Assembly (NCBI GenBank): GCA_021766785.1
Contig: JAICBP010000080.1
Coordinates: 52,076-116,075, forward strand
Origin: Sulfurimonas sp. endosymbiont of Alviniconcha boucheti
Lineage (GTDB): Bacteria; Campylobacterota; Campylobacteria; Campylobacterales; Sulfurimonadaceae
Direction: 5' to 3'
DNA: 64,000 nt
The position numbers and the translations under genes are program-made. Under the pieces are notes generated by a model that made no database searches, was not told the origin of the DNA, and was given only the letters and a program-made list of their open reading frames with translations. Shown here one piece after another: positions 1 to 7,664 of the stretch. Positions within the stretch are counted from its first letter, which is position 1. Every line of letters starts with the position of its first letter.

Positions 1-414
1 GGGGCAGTTGCTCGTAGTGTTGCAGGCTTTAATAAAGATGAGTCTCTCTCCAAAAATGAAGAGTTGAACTCCTTCTTTACACCAGAGTTTAGAAATAGAC
101 TTGATGCTGTTGTCGAATTTGAACAGCTTACAAAAGAGAGTGTTGAGAGGATAGTTGTTAAGTCTATTTATGAGCTAAATAGAGAACTCTCAGCAAAAAA
201 GATAAGTATAAAGATAAATAAAGATGCAGTTATATTGATAACAGAGAGTGCATACTCCAAAGAGATGGGAGCACGTCCACTCAAGCGCTACATACAAAAC
301 AATATTACAAACAAGCTAAGTGATGCGATACTCTTTGGCTCTCTTGAGAACGGTGGTATTGTAGAAGTCGGTGTAAAAAACAGTGCCTTAAAACTAACAT
401 TTAGAGAGCTTTAA
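1..414 (+). CDS. clpA: ClpA, ATP-dependent Clp protease ATP-binding subunit (C-terminal end only)
   Basis: The reading frame is open from base 1, so the gene starts before the window; about 137 residues are visible. They cover the end of the second AAA+ module: a TPEFRNRLD segment near visible residue 27 and the sensor-2 motif GARPLKR near residue 90, followed by the AILFGSLENGG stretch typical of ClpA rather than ClpB. ClpA unfolds substrates, including N-degron proteins delivered by ClpS, and feeds them to ClpP in the cytoplasm. The stop overlaps the aat start by one base (TAATG), so the two are probably co-translated. Confidence 0.93.
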   Translation, partial: GAVARSVAGFNKDESLSKNEELNSFFTPEFRNRLDAVVEFEQLTKESVERIVVKSIYELNRELSAKKISIKINKDAVILITESAYSKEMGARPLKRYIQNNITNKLSDAILFGSLENGGIVEVGVKNSALKLTFREL

Positions 415-1112
415 TGCAGATACCACAACTTCACAAATTTTCACTTGATTTTCCTCATCCTACTGAGGCTAATGAGGAGGGTATAGTCGCTTGGGGAGGA
501 GATCTTAACCCTTCAAGACTTCTTAAAGCCTATAGGAATGGTATCTTTCCATGGAATCAAAAAGAGGAACACTTACTCTGGTGGTCACCAGATCCTAGAC
601 TTATACTAGAACTCAAAGATTTCAAACTTCAAAGATCTCTAAAAAAAAGAATTAAACATTTTAATTTTAAATTTGATACAGACTTTCGTGGCGTTTTAGA
701 GAGATGTGCTTCTACTCATAGAAAGGGACAAAGTGGCACATGGCTATATGAAGATCTCATCGAATCTTTTGAAGTACTTCATGGTATGGGCATAGCTCAC
801 TCCATAGAGGCTTACCAAGATAACAAACTTGTAGGTGGACTCTATGGACTTAGTATAGGTGGTCTCTTTTGTGGAGAATCTATGTTTACCCATGTAAATG
901 ATGCTTCTAAAGCTGCATTTGCTGTACTGATAGAACATTTAAAAGTATGGAATTATGACTTTATTGACTGTCAAGTACCAACAGAACATCTAAAAAGTTT
1001 AGGAGCTAAGGAAGTACATAGAGAGTACTATTTAATGCGACTAGAGAGTGTTCGTAATGATGAAAAAGAGGAACTTTGGCAGGTTAATAATACTTTAGTT
1101 GCAAGTATGTAA
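414..1112 (+). CDS. aat: Leucyl/phenylalanyl-tRNA-protein transferase
   Basis: 232 residues, normal length for Aat. Family blocks are visible: WGGDLNPSRLLKAYRNGIFPW near residues 27-47, WWSPDPR just after, GTWLYEDL near 108, GGLYGLSIGGLFCGESMF in the middle, and FIDCQVPTEHLKSLGA near the end. The enzyme adds Leu or Phe from aminoacyl-tRNA to the N terminus of proteins that begin with basic residues, creating an N-degron for ClpS/ClpAP. It directly follows clpA with a one-base overlap, which places tagging enzyme and unfoldase in one operon. One exact TGGCGTTT octamer lies inside it at 689-696. Confidence 0.96.
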   Translation: MQIPQLHKFSLDFPHPTEANEEGIVAWGGDLNPSRLLKAYRNGIFPWNQKEEHLLWWSPDPRLILELKDFKLQRSLKKRIKHFNFKFDTDFRGVLERCASTHRKGQSGTWLYEDLIESFEVLHGMGIAHSIEAYQDNKLVGGLYGLSIGGLFCGESMFTHVNDASKAAFAVLIEHLKVWNYDFIDCQVPTEHLKSLGAKEVHREYYLMRLESVRNDEKEELWQVNNTLVASM

Positions 1113-1194
1113 AAAATATGACACAGTGCAATAAAATTCTATATTAATATTTAAGAGGGTATAGTTTCAACAAATAAAAAAAAAGATTGTAATT

Positions 1195-2193
1195 ATGGCG
1201 AAAAAAAAGAGACAAAAAAAAATAAAAAGTAGTTCAAAAGTACTTACATATACGGCATGGATTTTAACAGTTATAGCACTTACATTAAGTACAATACTTG
1301 CTGGATACTACATTGGTTATAACAGTGCTAAAGAAGAGCTCTCACAACAGATAAAGATCAAAAAATCAAAAGAGATAAAAGAGCCAGAAAAGAAAAAGGA
1401 GAATGTAAAGGGACGACTTAAAAATATTCTTAAAAAAGAGCTACACAAACAGGCTCCAAAAGTGTATATATCTGCAGCACATGAATTAGATGAAGGAGTA
1501 CTAGCTCCGCTCCCCAAGATACAAAAGCATAAAAGAAAACTCACGACCTCAAAACCAAAACTTGCTATCATTATAGATGATGTAGGCACAAGGTCTCAAG
1601 TAGATGCCATCAAAAGTTTGCACTTAACGCTTACTATGTCTTTTTTACCACCAAGTGCAGGACGACCAAATACTCCAAAACTTGCAGCAAAAGAACCTTT
1701 TTATATGGTTCACCTTCCTATGGAAGCTATGCACTGGAGTGCAGAAGAGCCAAATACACTCCATATTCATGACTCTCAAAAAATTATCTCTAAACGAATA
1801 GTTACCATTAAAAAACTCTTTCCTAAGGTTCACTATATCAACAACCATACAGGCAGTAAGTTTACAGCAGATGAGAGAGCGATGGATAGACTCATCTTTG
1901 CTTTAAAGAAAAATAATATTAACTTTATAGATAGTAGAACCACAGCCAAAACAAAAGTACCTAATGCTCTCAAAAAATTTGGACTTCAATATCTTTCAAG
2001 AGATATTTTTTTAGACCATCATATGGATAAAGCCTATGTTTTAAAGCAGATTAAACATGCGATAAAAATTGCTAAATCCCATGGAAATGCTATAGCAATA
2101 GGACATCCCCACAAAAACACACTTCAAGCACTTTATGAGTCAAAAGAACTTCTCAAAGAGGTTGACTTAGTCCTTATAAATAAAATAAGATAA
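1195..2193 (+). CDS. Divergent polysaccharide deacetylase family protein (YibQ/DUF610-like)
   Basis: 332 residues. A very basic N terminus precedes one membrane segment (about residues 17-40) and a charged Lys/Glu-rich linker (about 45-120). The catalytic-like domain shows IIDDVG (126-131), VHLPMEA (172-178), NNHTGSKFT (216-224), IDSRT (245-249) and GHPHKNT (303-309), the set seen in the divergent deacetylase family. The protein is probably anchored in the inner membrane with its domain in the periplasm, acting on an envelope glycan; the substrate is unknown. The Shine-Dalgarno upstream of the ATG is poor. It sits 5 bases before dprA and may be co-transcribed with it. Confidence 0.85.
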   Translation: MAKKKRQKKIKSSSKVLTYTAWILTVIALTLSTILAGYYIGYNSAKEELSQQIKIKKSKEIKEPEKKKENVKGRLKNILKKELHKQAPKVYISAAHELDEGVLAPLPKIQKHKRKLTTSKPKLAIIIDDVGTRSQVDAIKSLHLTLTMSFLPPSAGRPNTPKLAAKEPFYMVHLPMEAMHWSAEEPNTLHIHDSQKIISKRIVTIKKLFPKVHYINNHTGSKFTADERAMDRLIFALKKNNINFIDSRTTAKTKVPNALKKFGLQYLSRDIFLDHHMDKAYVLKQIKHAIKIAKSHGNAIAIGHPHKNTLQALYESKELLKEVDLVLINKIR

Positions 2194-2198
2194 CCCAT

Positions 2199-2984
2199 AT
2201 GATAGAGCATATAAATTTTCATATACAAGAACTTGACTCTATGAAGAAGTATCCAAAGAGACTCTACTTCAAAGGAGATACTTCTCTACTTAACAAAAAG
2301 AAAATATCTATCATAGGTAGCAGAAAGCCAAACCAATATGCAAGACAGAAGACGCATGAACTTGCACAAAAACTTTCTCATCATGGAGTCTGTATCGTAA
2401 GTGGTGGTGCTATAGGTATAGATGCTACAGCACATAAAGCAGCAGGAGCTTCAAATACAATAGTTGTCGCCGCAACAGGCATAGATAAACGCTACCCTTC
2501 TATAAATGCAACACTTATAGGAGAAGTAGAAAAGAGAGGCTTAGTGTTAAGTCAGTTCGCTCCTACCTCTCCTTCAACAAAATATAATTTTGTTCTTAGA
2601 AATGAGCTAGTTGTAGCACTTGGTGAAGTGCTCATTGTGAGCTATGCAGATCTTAACTCTGGAAGTATGCGAAGTGTAGAGTATGCTCAAAAAATGGGTA
2701 AAAAAGTTTATGTTCTCTCTCATAGAATAGGTGAGAGTGAAGCTACCAATAAACTACTTCAAGAGAATCAAGCGGAAGCTATTTACGATATTGATACCTT
2801 TGTAAAAGAGTTTTCAGAAATTCATAAGAAGCAAAAAACTGAAGATGACTTTTTACTCTTTTGCAAATCAAACCCCACTTATGAAGAGACACTATCTCGT
2901 TTTCCTGCAAGACTTTTTGAAGCTGAACTTGCAGGTGAGATAGAAATTATTAATGCAAAAGTATATTTAGTAATAACACTTTAA
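2199..2984 (+). CDS. dprA: DNA-processing protein DprA (short form)
   Basis: 261 residues. The DprA Rossmann-like core is clear: GSRKP at 40-44, SGGAIGIDATAHKAA from residue 68, a GIDKRYPSIN block near 113, and a RNELVVALGEVLIVSYADLNSGS block near 130-155. DprA binds incoming single-stranded DNA and loads RecA during natural transformation. It lacks the long N-terminal SAM-like region of many DprA proteins but ends in a short helical region, as in other Campylobacterota. Its presence supports natural competence and is relevant to the enriched TGGCGTTT word described in the findings. Confidence 0.93.
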   Translation: MIEHINFHIQELDSMKKYPKRLYFKGDTSLLNKKKISIIGSRKPNQYARQKTHELAQKLSHHGVCIVSGGAIGIDATAHKAAGASNTIVVAATGIDKRYPSINATLIGEVEKRGLVLSQFAPTSPSTKYNFVLRNELVVALGEVLIVSYADLNSGSMRSVEYAQKMGKKVYVLSHRIGESEATNKLLQENQAEAIYDIDTFVKEFSEIHKKQKTEDDFLLFCKSNPTYEETLSRFPARLFEAELAGEIEIINAKVYLVITL

Positions 2985-3033
2985 GTAAAACTTAGATATA
3001 GTTGCAATTCCTTTCTCTTTGTAATGTCAATTG

Positions 3034-3042
3034 TGATATTAT
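3034..3042 (+). promoter_or_regulatory. Candidate extended -10 promoter of rpsF-ssb-rpsR
   Basis: TGATATTAT reads as an extended -10 (TGn plus TATTAT) with no clear -35, a common arrangement in Campylobacterota. The predicted start of transcription is near 3049, giving a leader of about 55 bases before rpsF. Inferred from sequence only. Confidence 0.5.
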
Positions 3043-3049
3043 ATACTAC

Positions 3050-3104
3050 ATCCGAGGGGGAAACAAACGCCATTTAGGCAGATACCAAAAGGAGATCATA
3101 CTAT
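3050..3104 (+). promoter_or_regulatory. rpsF leader, possible S6:S18 autoregulatory RNA element
   Basis: The short leader holds a CCGAGGGGG block (3052-3060), a small GCC/GGC hairpin (3069-3071 with 3077-3079) and the ribosome binding site GGAG (3091-3094). In many bacteria the S6:S18 complex binds a leader element with a bulged CCG that mimics its 16S site and represses this operon. A CCG block in exactly this place fits, but I could not fold it to the full consensus. An AAACGCCA octamer (3065-3072) overlaps the hairpin. Confidence 0.4.
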
Positions 3105-3557
3105 ATGAGAAACTACGAAAACTTAGTAATCGTAAAACCTACATTAACAGCAGAAGAGATCCAAGCTAGCATTAAAGCTATCGAAGAGATCATCACTTCA
3201 AATGGTGGCGAAATCGCTGCAACAAGTCCAATGGGAATGAGAAAATTAGCGTACCCAATTGAAAAAAATGAGCGTGGCTACTACCATGTTATCTATTCAT
3301 CAATTGCTCCATCTGCAATTTCTGAAATCGAAAGACGTTTCCGTATTAATGAAGATTTACTTCGTTTTGTAACTATTAAATACGATACAAATCGTGAAAA
3401 AGTTGCATTCAACAACATGGTTGAAAAAGCTAAAAAATTAGCTGAAGAACCAAAAGATCAAACGCCAGTGACTGAAACGCCAGTAGCAGAAGCACCAACT
3501 CAAACGCCAACAGTAGAAACAGAAGATCCAGTAGCTACTGAAACAGCATCTGAGTAG
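3105..3557 (+). CDS. rpsF: 30S ribosomal protein S6
   Basis: 150 residues. The first ~105 form the S6 fold (MRNYENLVIVKPTL start, KLAYPIEKNERGYYHVIYS, IERRFRINEDLLRFVTIKYD). The rest is a disordered acidic Thr/Pro/Glu tail with TETPV, TQTPT and similar units. S6 binds 16S rRNA with S18 in the platform of the small subunit. GGAG lies ten bases before the ATG. It heads the conserved rpsF-ssb-rpsR operon. Three AAACGCCA octamers fall within 50 bases in the tail, each encoding a Thr-Pro. Confidence 0.98.
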   Translation: MRNYENLVIVKPTLTAEEIQASIKAIEEIITSNGGEIAATSPMGMRKLAYPIEKNERGYYHVIYSSIAPSAISEIERRFRINEDLLRFVTIKYDTNREKVAFNNMVEKAKKLAEEPKDQTPVTETPVAEAPTQTPTVETEDPVATETASE

Positions 3558-3591
3558 TATAGTCCAAGACTAAATAACTTAAGGAAAATTC

Positions 3592-4143
3592 ATGTTCAAT
3601 AAAATAATTTTAGTTGGTAACCTCACACGTGATATAGAGCTTAGATACTCTCAAAGTGGTATGGGTATTGCAAAAACTGCAATAGCTACTAGCCGCAAAT
3701 TTACTAGTAATGGTGAAAAAAAAGAGGAAGTATGTTTTGTAGATATTACATTTTTCGCAAGAAGTGCTGAAGTTGCTAACCAATACCTACGAAAGGGGAG
3801 TAAAATCCTAGTAGAGGGAAGATTAAACTTTGATCAATGGGTGGACCAAAATGGACAGAAACGCTCTAAACACTCTGTAACGGTAGAGACTATGCAGATG
3901 CTTGATTCTAAAGGAGATAACCAAGGTGGATATACTCCTCCAGCAGGTACTCCTATGGATAATCAAGCACAAGGTGGTGAATACAGTGCTCCAACGCAAG
4001 GTCAAGGTCAAAGTTACCAACAACCTCAGCAGCAGCAACAGCCAAGTTACAATAACCAAGCAGCGCAGCAACAGAGTCGTCAAATGCCAAGTGCAGAATC
4101 AATCCCAACGATTGATATAGACGAGGATGAAATTCCATTTTAG
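3592..4143 (+). CDS. ssb: Single-stranded DNA-binding protein
   Basis: 183 residues. The OB fold covers about 1-108 (FNKIILVGNLTRDIELRY, TFFARSAEVANQYLRKGSKILVEGRL in two parts). A Gly/Gln-rich disordered linker follows (about 113-165), then the acidic protein-interaction tip ending DEIPF. SSB coats single-stranded DNA in replication, repair and recombination and recruits partners through the tip. It lies between rpsF and rpsR, and AAGGAAAA precedes the ATG. Confidence 0.98.
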   Translation: MFNKIILVGNLTRDIELRYSQSGMGIAKTAIATSRKFTSNGEKKEEVCFVDITFFARSAEVANQYLRKGSKILVEGRLNFDQWVDQNGQKRSKHSVTVETMQMLDSKGDNQGGYTPPAGTPMDNQAQGGEYSAPTQGQGQSYQQPQQQQQPSYNNQAAQQQSRQMPSAESIPTIDIDEDEIPF

Positions 4144-4169
4144 ACAAATAGATAACAAAAGGAAAAACC

Positions 4170-4433
4170 ATGGCAGAAAAAAGAAAATATAAAAAAAGAT
4201 ATTGTAAGTATTGTGAAGCAAAAGTGGACTTCATTGATTATAAAGATGCAAAAGCATTACGTTTCTCTCTTTCAGAAAGATATAAGATCATGCCTCGTCG
4301 TTTAACAGGTAACTGTAAACGCCACCAAGATATGATCTCTGTAGTTATTAAAAGAGCTCGTGCCGCAGCACTAGTTCCTTATACTGTAACTCGTAAAGCA
4401 GTTGTAACTGCACCATTTGAGAACCTGAGATAA
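4170..4433 (+). CDS. rpsR: 30S ribosomal protein S18
   Basis: 87 residues with [18 protein letters not shown] near the N terminus and the conserved block [19 protein letters not shown] in the middle, both diagnostic for S18. The two cysteines of CKYC are present. S18 pairs with S6 on the 30S platform. It is the last gene of the operon, 26 bases after ssb, with AAAAGGAAA before the start. An AAACGCCA octamer is at 4317-4324. Confidence 0.98.
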   Translation: MAEKRKYKKRYCKYCEAKVDFIDYKDAKALRFSLSERYKIMPRRLTGNCKRHQDMISVVIKRARAAALVPYTVTRKAVVTAPFENLR

Positions 4434-4443
4434 GGTTTTACCC

Positions 4444-4463
4444 CTCCCCTCTTTTGAGGAGAG
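4444..4463 (+). terminator. Hairpin after rpsR, weak terminator candidate
   Basis: CTCCCCTC and GAGGAGAG pair at seven of eight positions around a TTTT loop, ten bases after the rpsR stop. There is no T-tract behind it, so intrinsic termination is uncertain; it may instead protect the 3' end of the message. Confidence 0.4.
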
Positions 4464-4488
4464 AGCCTCTTCAAACTTCTAAAAAAAT

Positions 4489-4507
4489 TTAGGAATATTT
4501 TTTGCTA
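4489..4507 (+). promoter_or_regulatory. Candidate sigma-54 (RpoN) promoter
   Basis: GG at 4492-4493 and GC at 4504-4505 are separated by exactly ten bases. The -24 block reads TTAGGAATA and the -12 block TTGCT, close to the Campylobacterota sigma-54 consensus (TTGGAAC-N5-TTGCT). Transcription would start near 4516, only about 15 bases before the ATG at 4531. In this phylum RpoN mainly drives hook and basal-body genes. Confidence 0.5.
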
Positions 4508-4530
4508 GATTATTACTAAAAAGCATCCTA

Positions 4531-5748
4531 ATGAAACATACACTTACTCTATTTCTTCTTCTTACTTCACTCTTAGCCAATAAAACTGACTACTCTATTG
4601 TAGTTCAACAAGCTTTTAATGCTGGTCTGTTCGATATAACTGAGAACTATGACAGAACACTTAGTGCCGTTGGCTTTTCAAAAGAGTATAAGAAGAAAAC
4701 AACAGCTTCTCGATCTTATACCAATGCCTTTGAGTACTTGCACAACTCTTATGAAAACTTTGGTTCACAAATGCATATCTTGAGTGTTGACAACAAAGCA
4801 CGCATTACTCTCTCAAAACAGATTAAGCTCTCTCGATTTAACAAAGCAGTAGCAATTGTAAAAACCCCCTCAAATGGCTATTTTATAGGTGGTTATACAC
4901 TAGATGGATCTCTGATTATACTCAAACTTGATGCCAATGCAAATATAATCTTTACAAAAATATTCGGTACAAAAAATTATGATCGGCTAAGTAACCTCAT
5001 CTTACTTAGTGATGGAGGTATTTTAGCTATTGGTTCATCAATGACCTCCCGTTCATCATATGATAATATATTCAGTTCTGGACTAGGGAATGCAGATATA
5101 TTTCTCACACGTTTTTCAAAAGATGGTCAGAAGATTTGGAGCAAAAAGTATGGCACAATGTATGATGACAATGGTATCGATGCTGCTGAAGCAGTTGATG
5201 GTTCTATAGTAGTTATAAGTACTACTTCTTATGAAAAAAAGAGAGATGTTACTCTTATGCGCATTACAGAAAATGGTAATCCTATCTGGCTCAAGCACTA
5301 TAAAGAGACAAAAAAAGCAAAAAACATCATTACCCCTAAAAAAATAATTCGTCTAAAAGATAATAACTTTGTTGTTGTGATGACACAATATAATGAAATG
5401 AGTAGAGAGCATATTCGATTTATCAAGTTTGATCTTCACAAAAATATTTTGATTGATAGGGAAATCTTCACAACCTATCCTAGCGAGATAAATGATATAA
5501 AAGAGTACTCAGATGGTCGATTTATAGCTGTAGGTTATGTCAAAGATGGTTATAATAGAGATGGCTTAGCCATGATACTTGACCCAAATTTTATGCTACT
5601 TAAGCAAGATCATTATGGAGATGATGGCTATGATATTTTTAATGCAGTCACTATTCTGCACAATTCACAAGTAGCTGTTGCAGGTGTTTACACAGATAAG
5701 GACGCTCAAGAAACACATATGTGGATAAAAAAACTCAATTTTAACTAA
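4531..5748 (+). CDS. Exported beta-propeller-like repeat protein of unknown function
   Basis: 405 residues. The N terminus MKHTLTLFLLLTSLLANK is a signal peptide, so the protein is probably periplasmic or on the surface. From about residue 100 on it repeats a blade-like pattern: GGYxxDGSLxxxKLDANANI, DGGILAIGSS, DIFLTRFSKDGQKIWSKKYG, DGSIVVIS, LMRITENGNPIWLKHYK, DGRFIAVGY. This is the delta-60 or PQQ-like propeller style (variable Asp, aromatic Trp, GxxxD). No enzyme motif is seen. It stands alone behind the candidate sigma-54 promoter, and its stop overlaps the convergent gene at 5745 by four bases. It could be a binding or scaffold protein. Confidence 0.75.
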   Translation: MKHTLTLFLLLTSLLANKTDYSIVVQQAFNAGLFDITENYDRTLSAVGFSKEYKKKTTASRSYTNAFEYLHNSYENFGSQMHILSVDNKARITLSKQIKLSRFNKAVAIVKTPSNGYFIGGYTLDGSLIILKLDANANIIFTKIFGTKNYDRLSNLILLSDGGILAIGSSMTSRSSYDNIFSSGLGNADIFLTRFSKDGQKIWSKKYGTMYDDNGIDAAEAVDGSIVVISTTSYEKKRDVTLMRITENGNPIWLKHYKETKKAKNIITPKKIIRLKDNNFVVVMTQYNEMSREHIRFIKFDLHKNILIDREIFTTYPSEINDIKEYSDGRFIAVGYVKDGYNRDGLAMILDPNFMLLKQDHYGDDGYDIFNAVTILHNSQVAVAGVYTDKDAQETHMWIKKLNFN

Positions 5749-6059
5749 TAATTTTGTGATATTTCTCTAAACTCAAGTCGTGTTTTATCCTGTTTAAGTT
5801 TTTTATATAACTTAAATTTTGCTTTTTGAAGCTGTTCATCATCATAAGAAAAATCAGCTTTTAATTTTTCATCTCCAACATTTGCAGTCTCCATAGCGAA
5901 AAGTTTTAACTCTTTTTTTGTAAGCTTTGATTTTAAAACGCCATAAAGTAGTTTATCATCTTTTATTAGCTCTAATATCTCTAAAGCACAAAACTCTGCT
6001 AATTTCTCTCTAAAACTATTCTCTTTGTGGTACTGACGCCATACTGTAGATTCTAACAT
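5745..6059 (-). CDS. Hypothetical protein, small, charged and helical
   Basis: 104 residues, rich in Lys, Glu and Leu, predicted mostly helical, with no signal peptide, membrane segment or metal motif. I do not recognise a family. It starts inside the serB stop (TAATG, one-base overlap), so it is translationally coupled to serB and is probably a real gene. The distal end overlaps the convergent propeller gene by four bases. Confidence 0.7.
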   Translation of the reverse strand: MLESTVWRQYHKENSFREKLAEFCALEILELIKDDKLLYGVLKSKLTKKELKLFAMETANVGDEKLKADFSYDDEQLQKAKFKLYKKLKQDKTRLEFREISQNY

Positions 6060-6685
6060 TATAGTTGTTCCAATATTTTTGTTAAATTTTTCTCTTTGAT
6101 AATGATATTTGCTTCTTTTTCCAAAATCTCATGAGCACAAAACGCCACACGAGTTCGAGCATAAGCAAACATACTCAAATCATTTGCTCCATCACCACAT
6201 ACCAAAGTCTCTTCTTTATCTATATTTAGTATATTTTGTAAACGTACTAACATATCACCCTTTGAGTGAGAAAACATCATATCACCACCCACTAAACCTG
6301 TCAACTTGCCATCTTTTTCATGTAAAACATTTGAGAAGTCTGCATCGTAGCCTAAAATATCTTTTGCATATCCTGTAGCAGTTCTAAAACCACCACTAAA
6401 GCATACTACTCTCAAGCCTTTTTCCTTGAGTGCTGCTATAGTCTCCTTTGCACCTTTCATATAAGGAAGATTCTCACTTATCCTCTTTACTACAGAGGAC
6501 TCAAGTCCTTTTAATAGTGCGCTACGCTGTTGTAGAGACTCAAAAAAATCAACTCTTCCACTCATCGCCTCTTTAGTAATAGCAGCGACCTTATCCCCTA
6601 TTCCTAACTCTTTTGCAAAAAAATCTATAGTCTCTCCATCCATTAATGTAGAATCGAAATCAAAAACAGCTAATTTTAAACTCAT
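6059..6685 (-). CDS. serB: Phosphoserine phosphatase
   Basis: 208 residues, a HAD-superfamily hydrolase. Motif I is DFDSTLMDGETID (about 8-20), motif II lies in CFSGGF (about 95-100), and motif III/IV is CGDGANDLSM (about 163-172). It removes the phosphate from O-phosphoserine, the last step of serine synthesis. Unlike longer SerB proteins it has no N-terminal ACT domain. It is divergent from metF, and serA, the first enzyme of the pathway, is at 40596. An AAACGCCA octamer lies at 6140-6147. Confidence 0.95.
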   Translation of the reverse strand: MSLKLAVFDFDSTLMDGETIDFFAKELGIGDKVAAITKEAMSGRVDFFESLQQRSALLKGLESSVVKRISENLPYMKGAKETIAALKEKGLRVVCFSGGFRTATGYAKDILGYDADFSNVLHEKDGKLTGLVGGDMMFSHSKGDMLVRLQNILNIDKEETLVCGDGANDLSMFAYARTRVAFCAHEILEKEANIIIKEKNLTKILEQL

Positions 6686-6700
6686 ACTTACTCTCTTTTG

Positions 6701-6720
6701 TTATAATAAGCACATTATAA
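6701..6720. promoter_or_regulatory. Overlapping divergent -10 elements between serB and metF
   Basis: The gap holds a perfect inverted repeat, TTATAAT-AAGCAC-ATTATAA. Each arm contains a TATAAT -10 box: plus strand 6702-6707 for metF, minus strand 6714-6719 for serB. Polymerase bound for one gene would cover the other's box. The palindrome could also be a regulator site; that is inference. Confidence 0.6.
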
Positions 6721-6737
6721 CTAAAGAGGACTTTTAT

Positions 6738-7649
6738 TTGTTTGATACTTTACTAGAAAAGCTCAAGAGTGACACATATATCACTCTTGAGACAACTCCT
6801 GGTCACTCCCCTACTTTTACTCCCACTATAGAGAAAATCGTAGAGTTAGAACTTGACAAATATGTAGATGCATTCTCAACTACAGATAACCCACTAGCAA
6901 AACTAAAGTACAATGCACTCTTTGCAGCAAAAATGTTACAAGAGAGATTTCATAAGCCAGTCATTGCAACAATGAGTATGCGAGATCGTAATAAAATCGC
7001 ACTTCAATCTGATCTACTTGGAGCCAATGAAGTAGATATAAGAGCGATACTTGCACTCACTGGTGATCCAGCAACTATAAGTGATCAGCCACATACAAAG
7101 GGAGTTTTTGAAGGTGATAGCTCTTTACTCCTTGAGATTATCTCGGCGTTTAATTCCGGCATGGATTATGCGGGAAAACCTCTTAGTAGTGTACCTAAAG
7201 AACTCTACCCTTTTGCAGTAGTAAACTCTTATGCAAAAAATCCAAAAACATTACAAAAGAAGATACAAAAAAAGATACAACATGGAGCAATAGGTATCAT
7301 AACACAACCTCTCTATGACATAGAAAATGCTAAGCAACTTTTAAAACTTCGTGATAATGCAAACCGTGAATGCTGTTCACAGAAGAAAAAAGGAGAACTC
7401 ATTTTTGGTATTTTCCCCATAACTAAACTTCGTACTGCACAGTTTCTATCAGCACATGTACCAGGGATTAATGTACCTGATAATTGGATAAAAAAACTTA
7501 GAATTGCTCATGAAAAAGGGAGTGAAGAGGAGTATAAAGTAGGATTTGAGTTGAGCAAAAATCTTTTTGATGAGCTTAAAGCTTTGCATCCAAAAATACA
7601 TCTTATGACAGCCAACCAGTTCCAAGTAGCAAAAGATATATTAGTATAA
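6738..7649 (+). CDS. metF: 5,10-methylenetetrahydrofolate reductase
   Basis: 303 residues. It has the TIM-barrel reductase landmarks: an early ETTPGHSP, the AFSTTDNPLAKLKYNALFAA region, PVIATMSMRDRN, ILALTGDPA (about 108-116), and IGIITQPLYD (about 193-202). It uses FAD to reduce methylene-THF to methyl-THF for methionine synthesis. The start is TTG, with AAAGAGGA seven bases upstream. It is divergent from serB, so serine production and use of serine-derived one-carbon units face each other. Confidence 0.9.
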   Translation: MFDTLLEKLKSDTYITLETTPGHSPTFTPTIEKIVELELDKYVDAFSTTDNPLAKLKYNALFAAKMLQERFHKPVIATMSMRDRNKIALQSDLLGANEVDIRAILALTGDPATISDQPHTKGVFEGDSSLLLEIISAFNSGMDYAGKPLSSVPKELYPFAVVNSYAKNPKTLQKKIQKKIQHGAIGIITQPLYDIENAKQLLKLRDNANRECCSQKKKGELIFGIFPITKLRTAQFLSAHVPGINVPDNWIKKLRIAHEKGSEEEYKVGFELSKNLFDELKALHPKIHLMTANQFQVAKDILV

Positions 7650-7664
7650 ATTTAAAGGGAAAAG

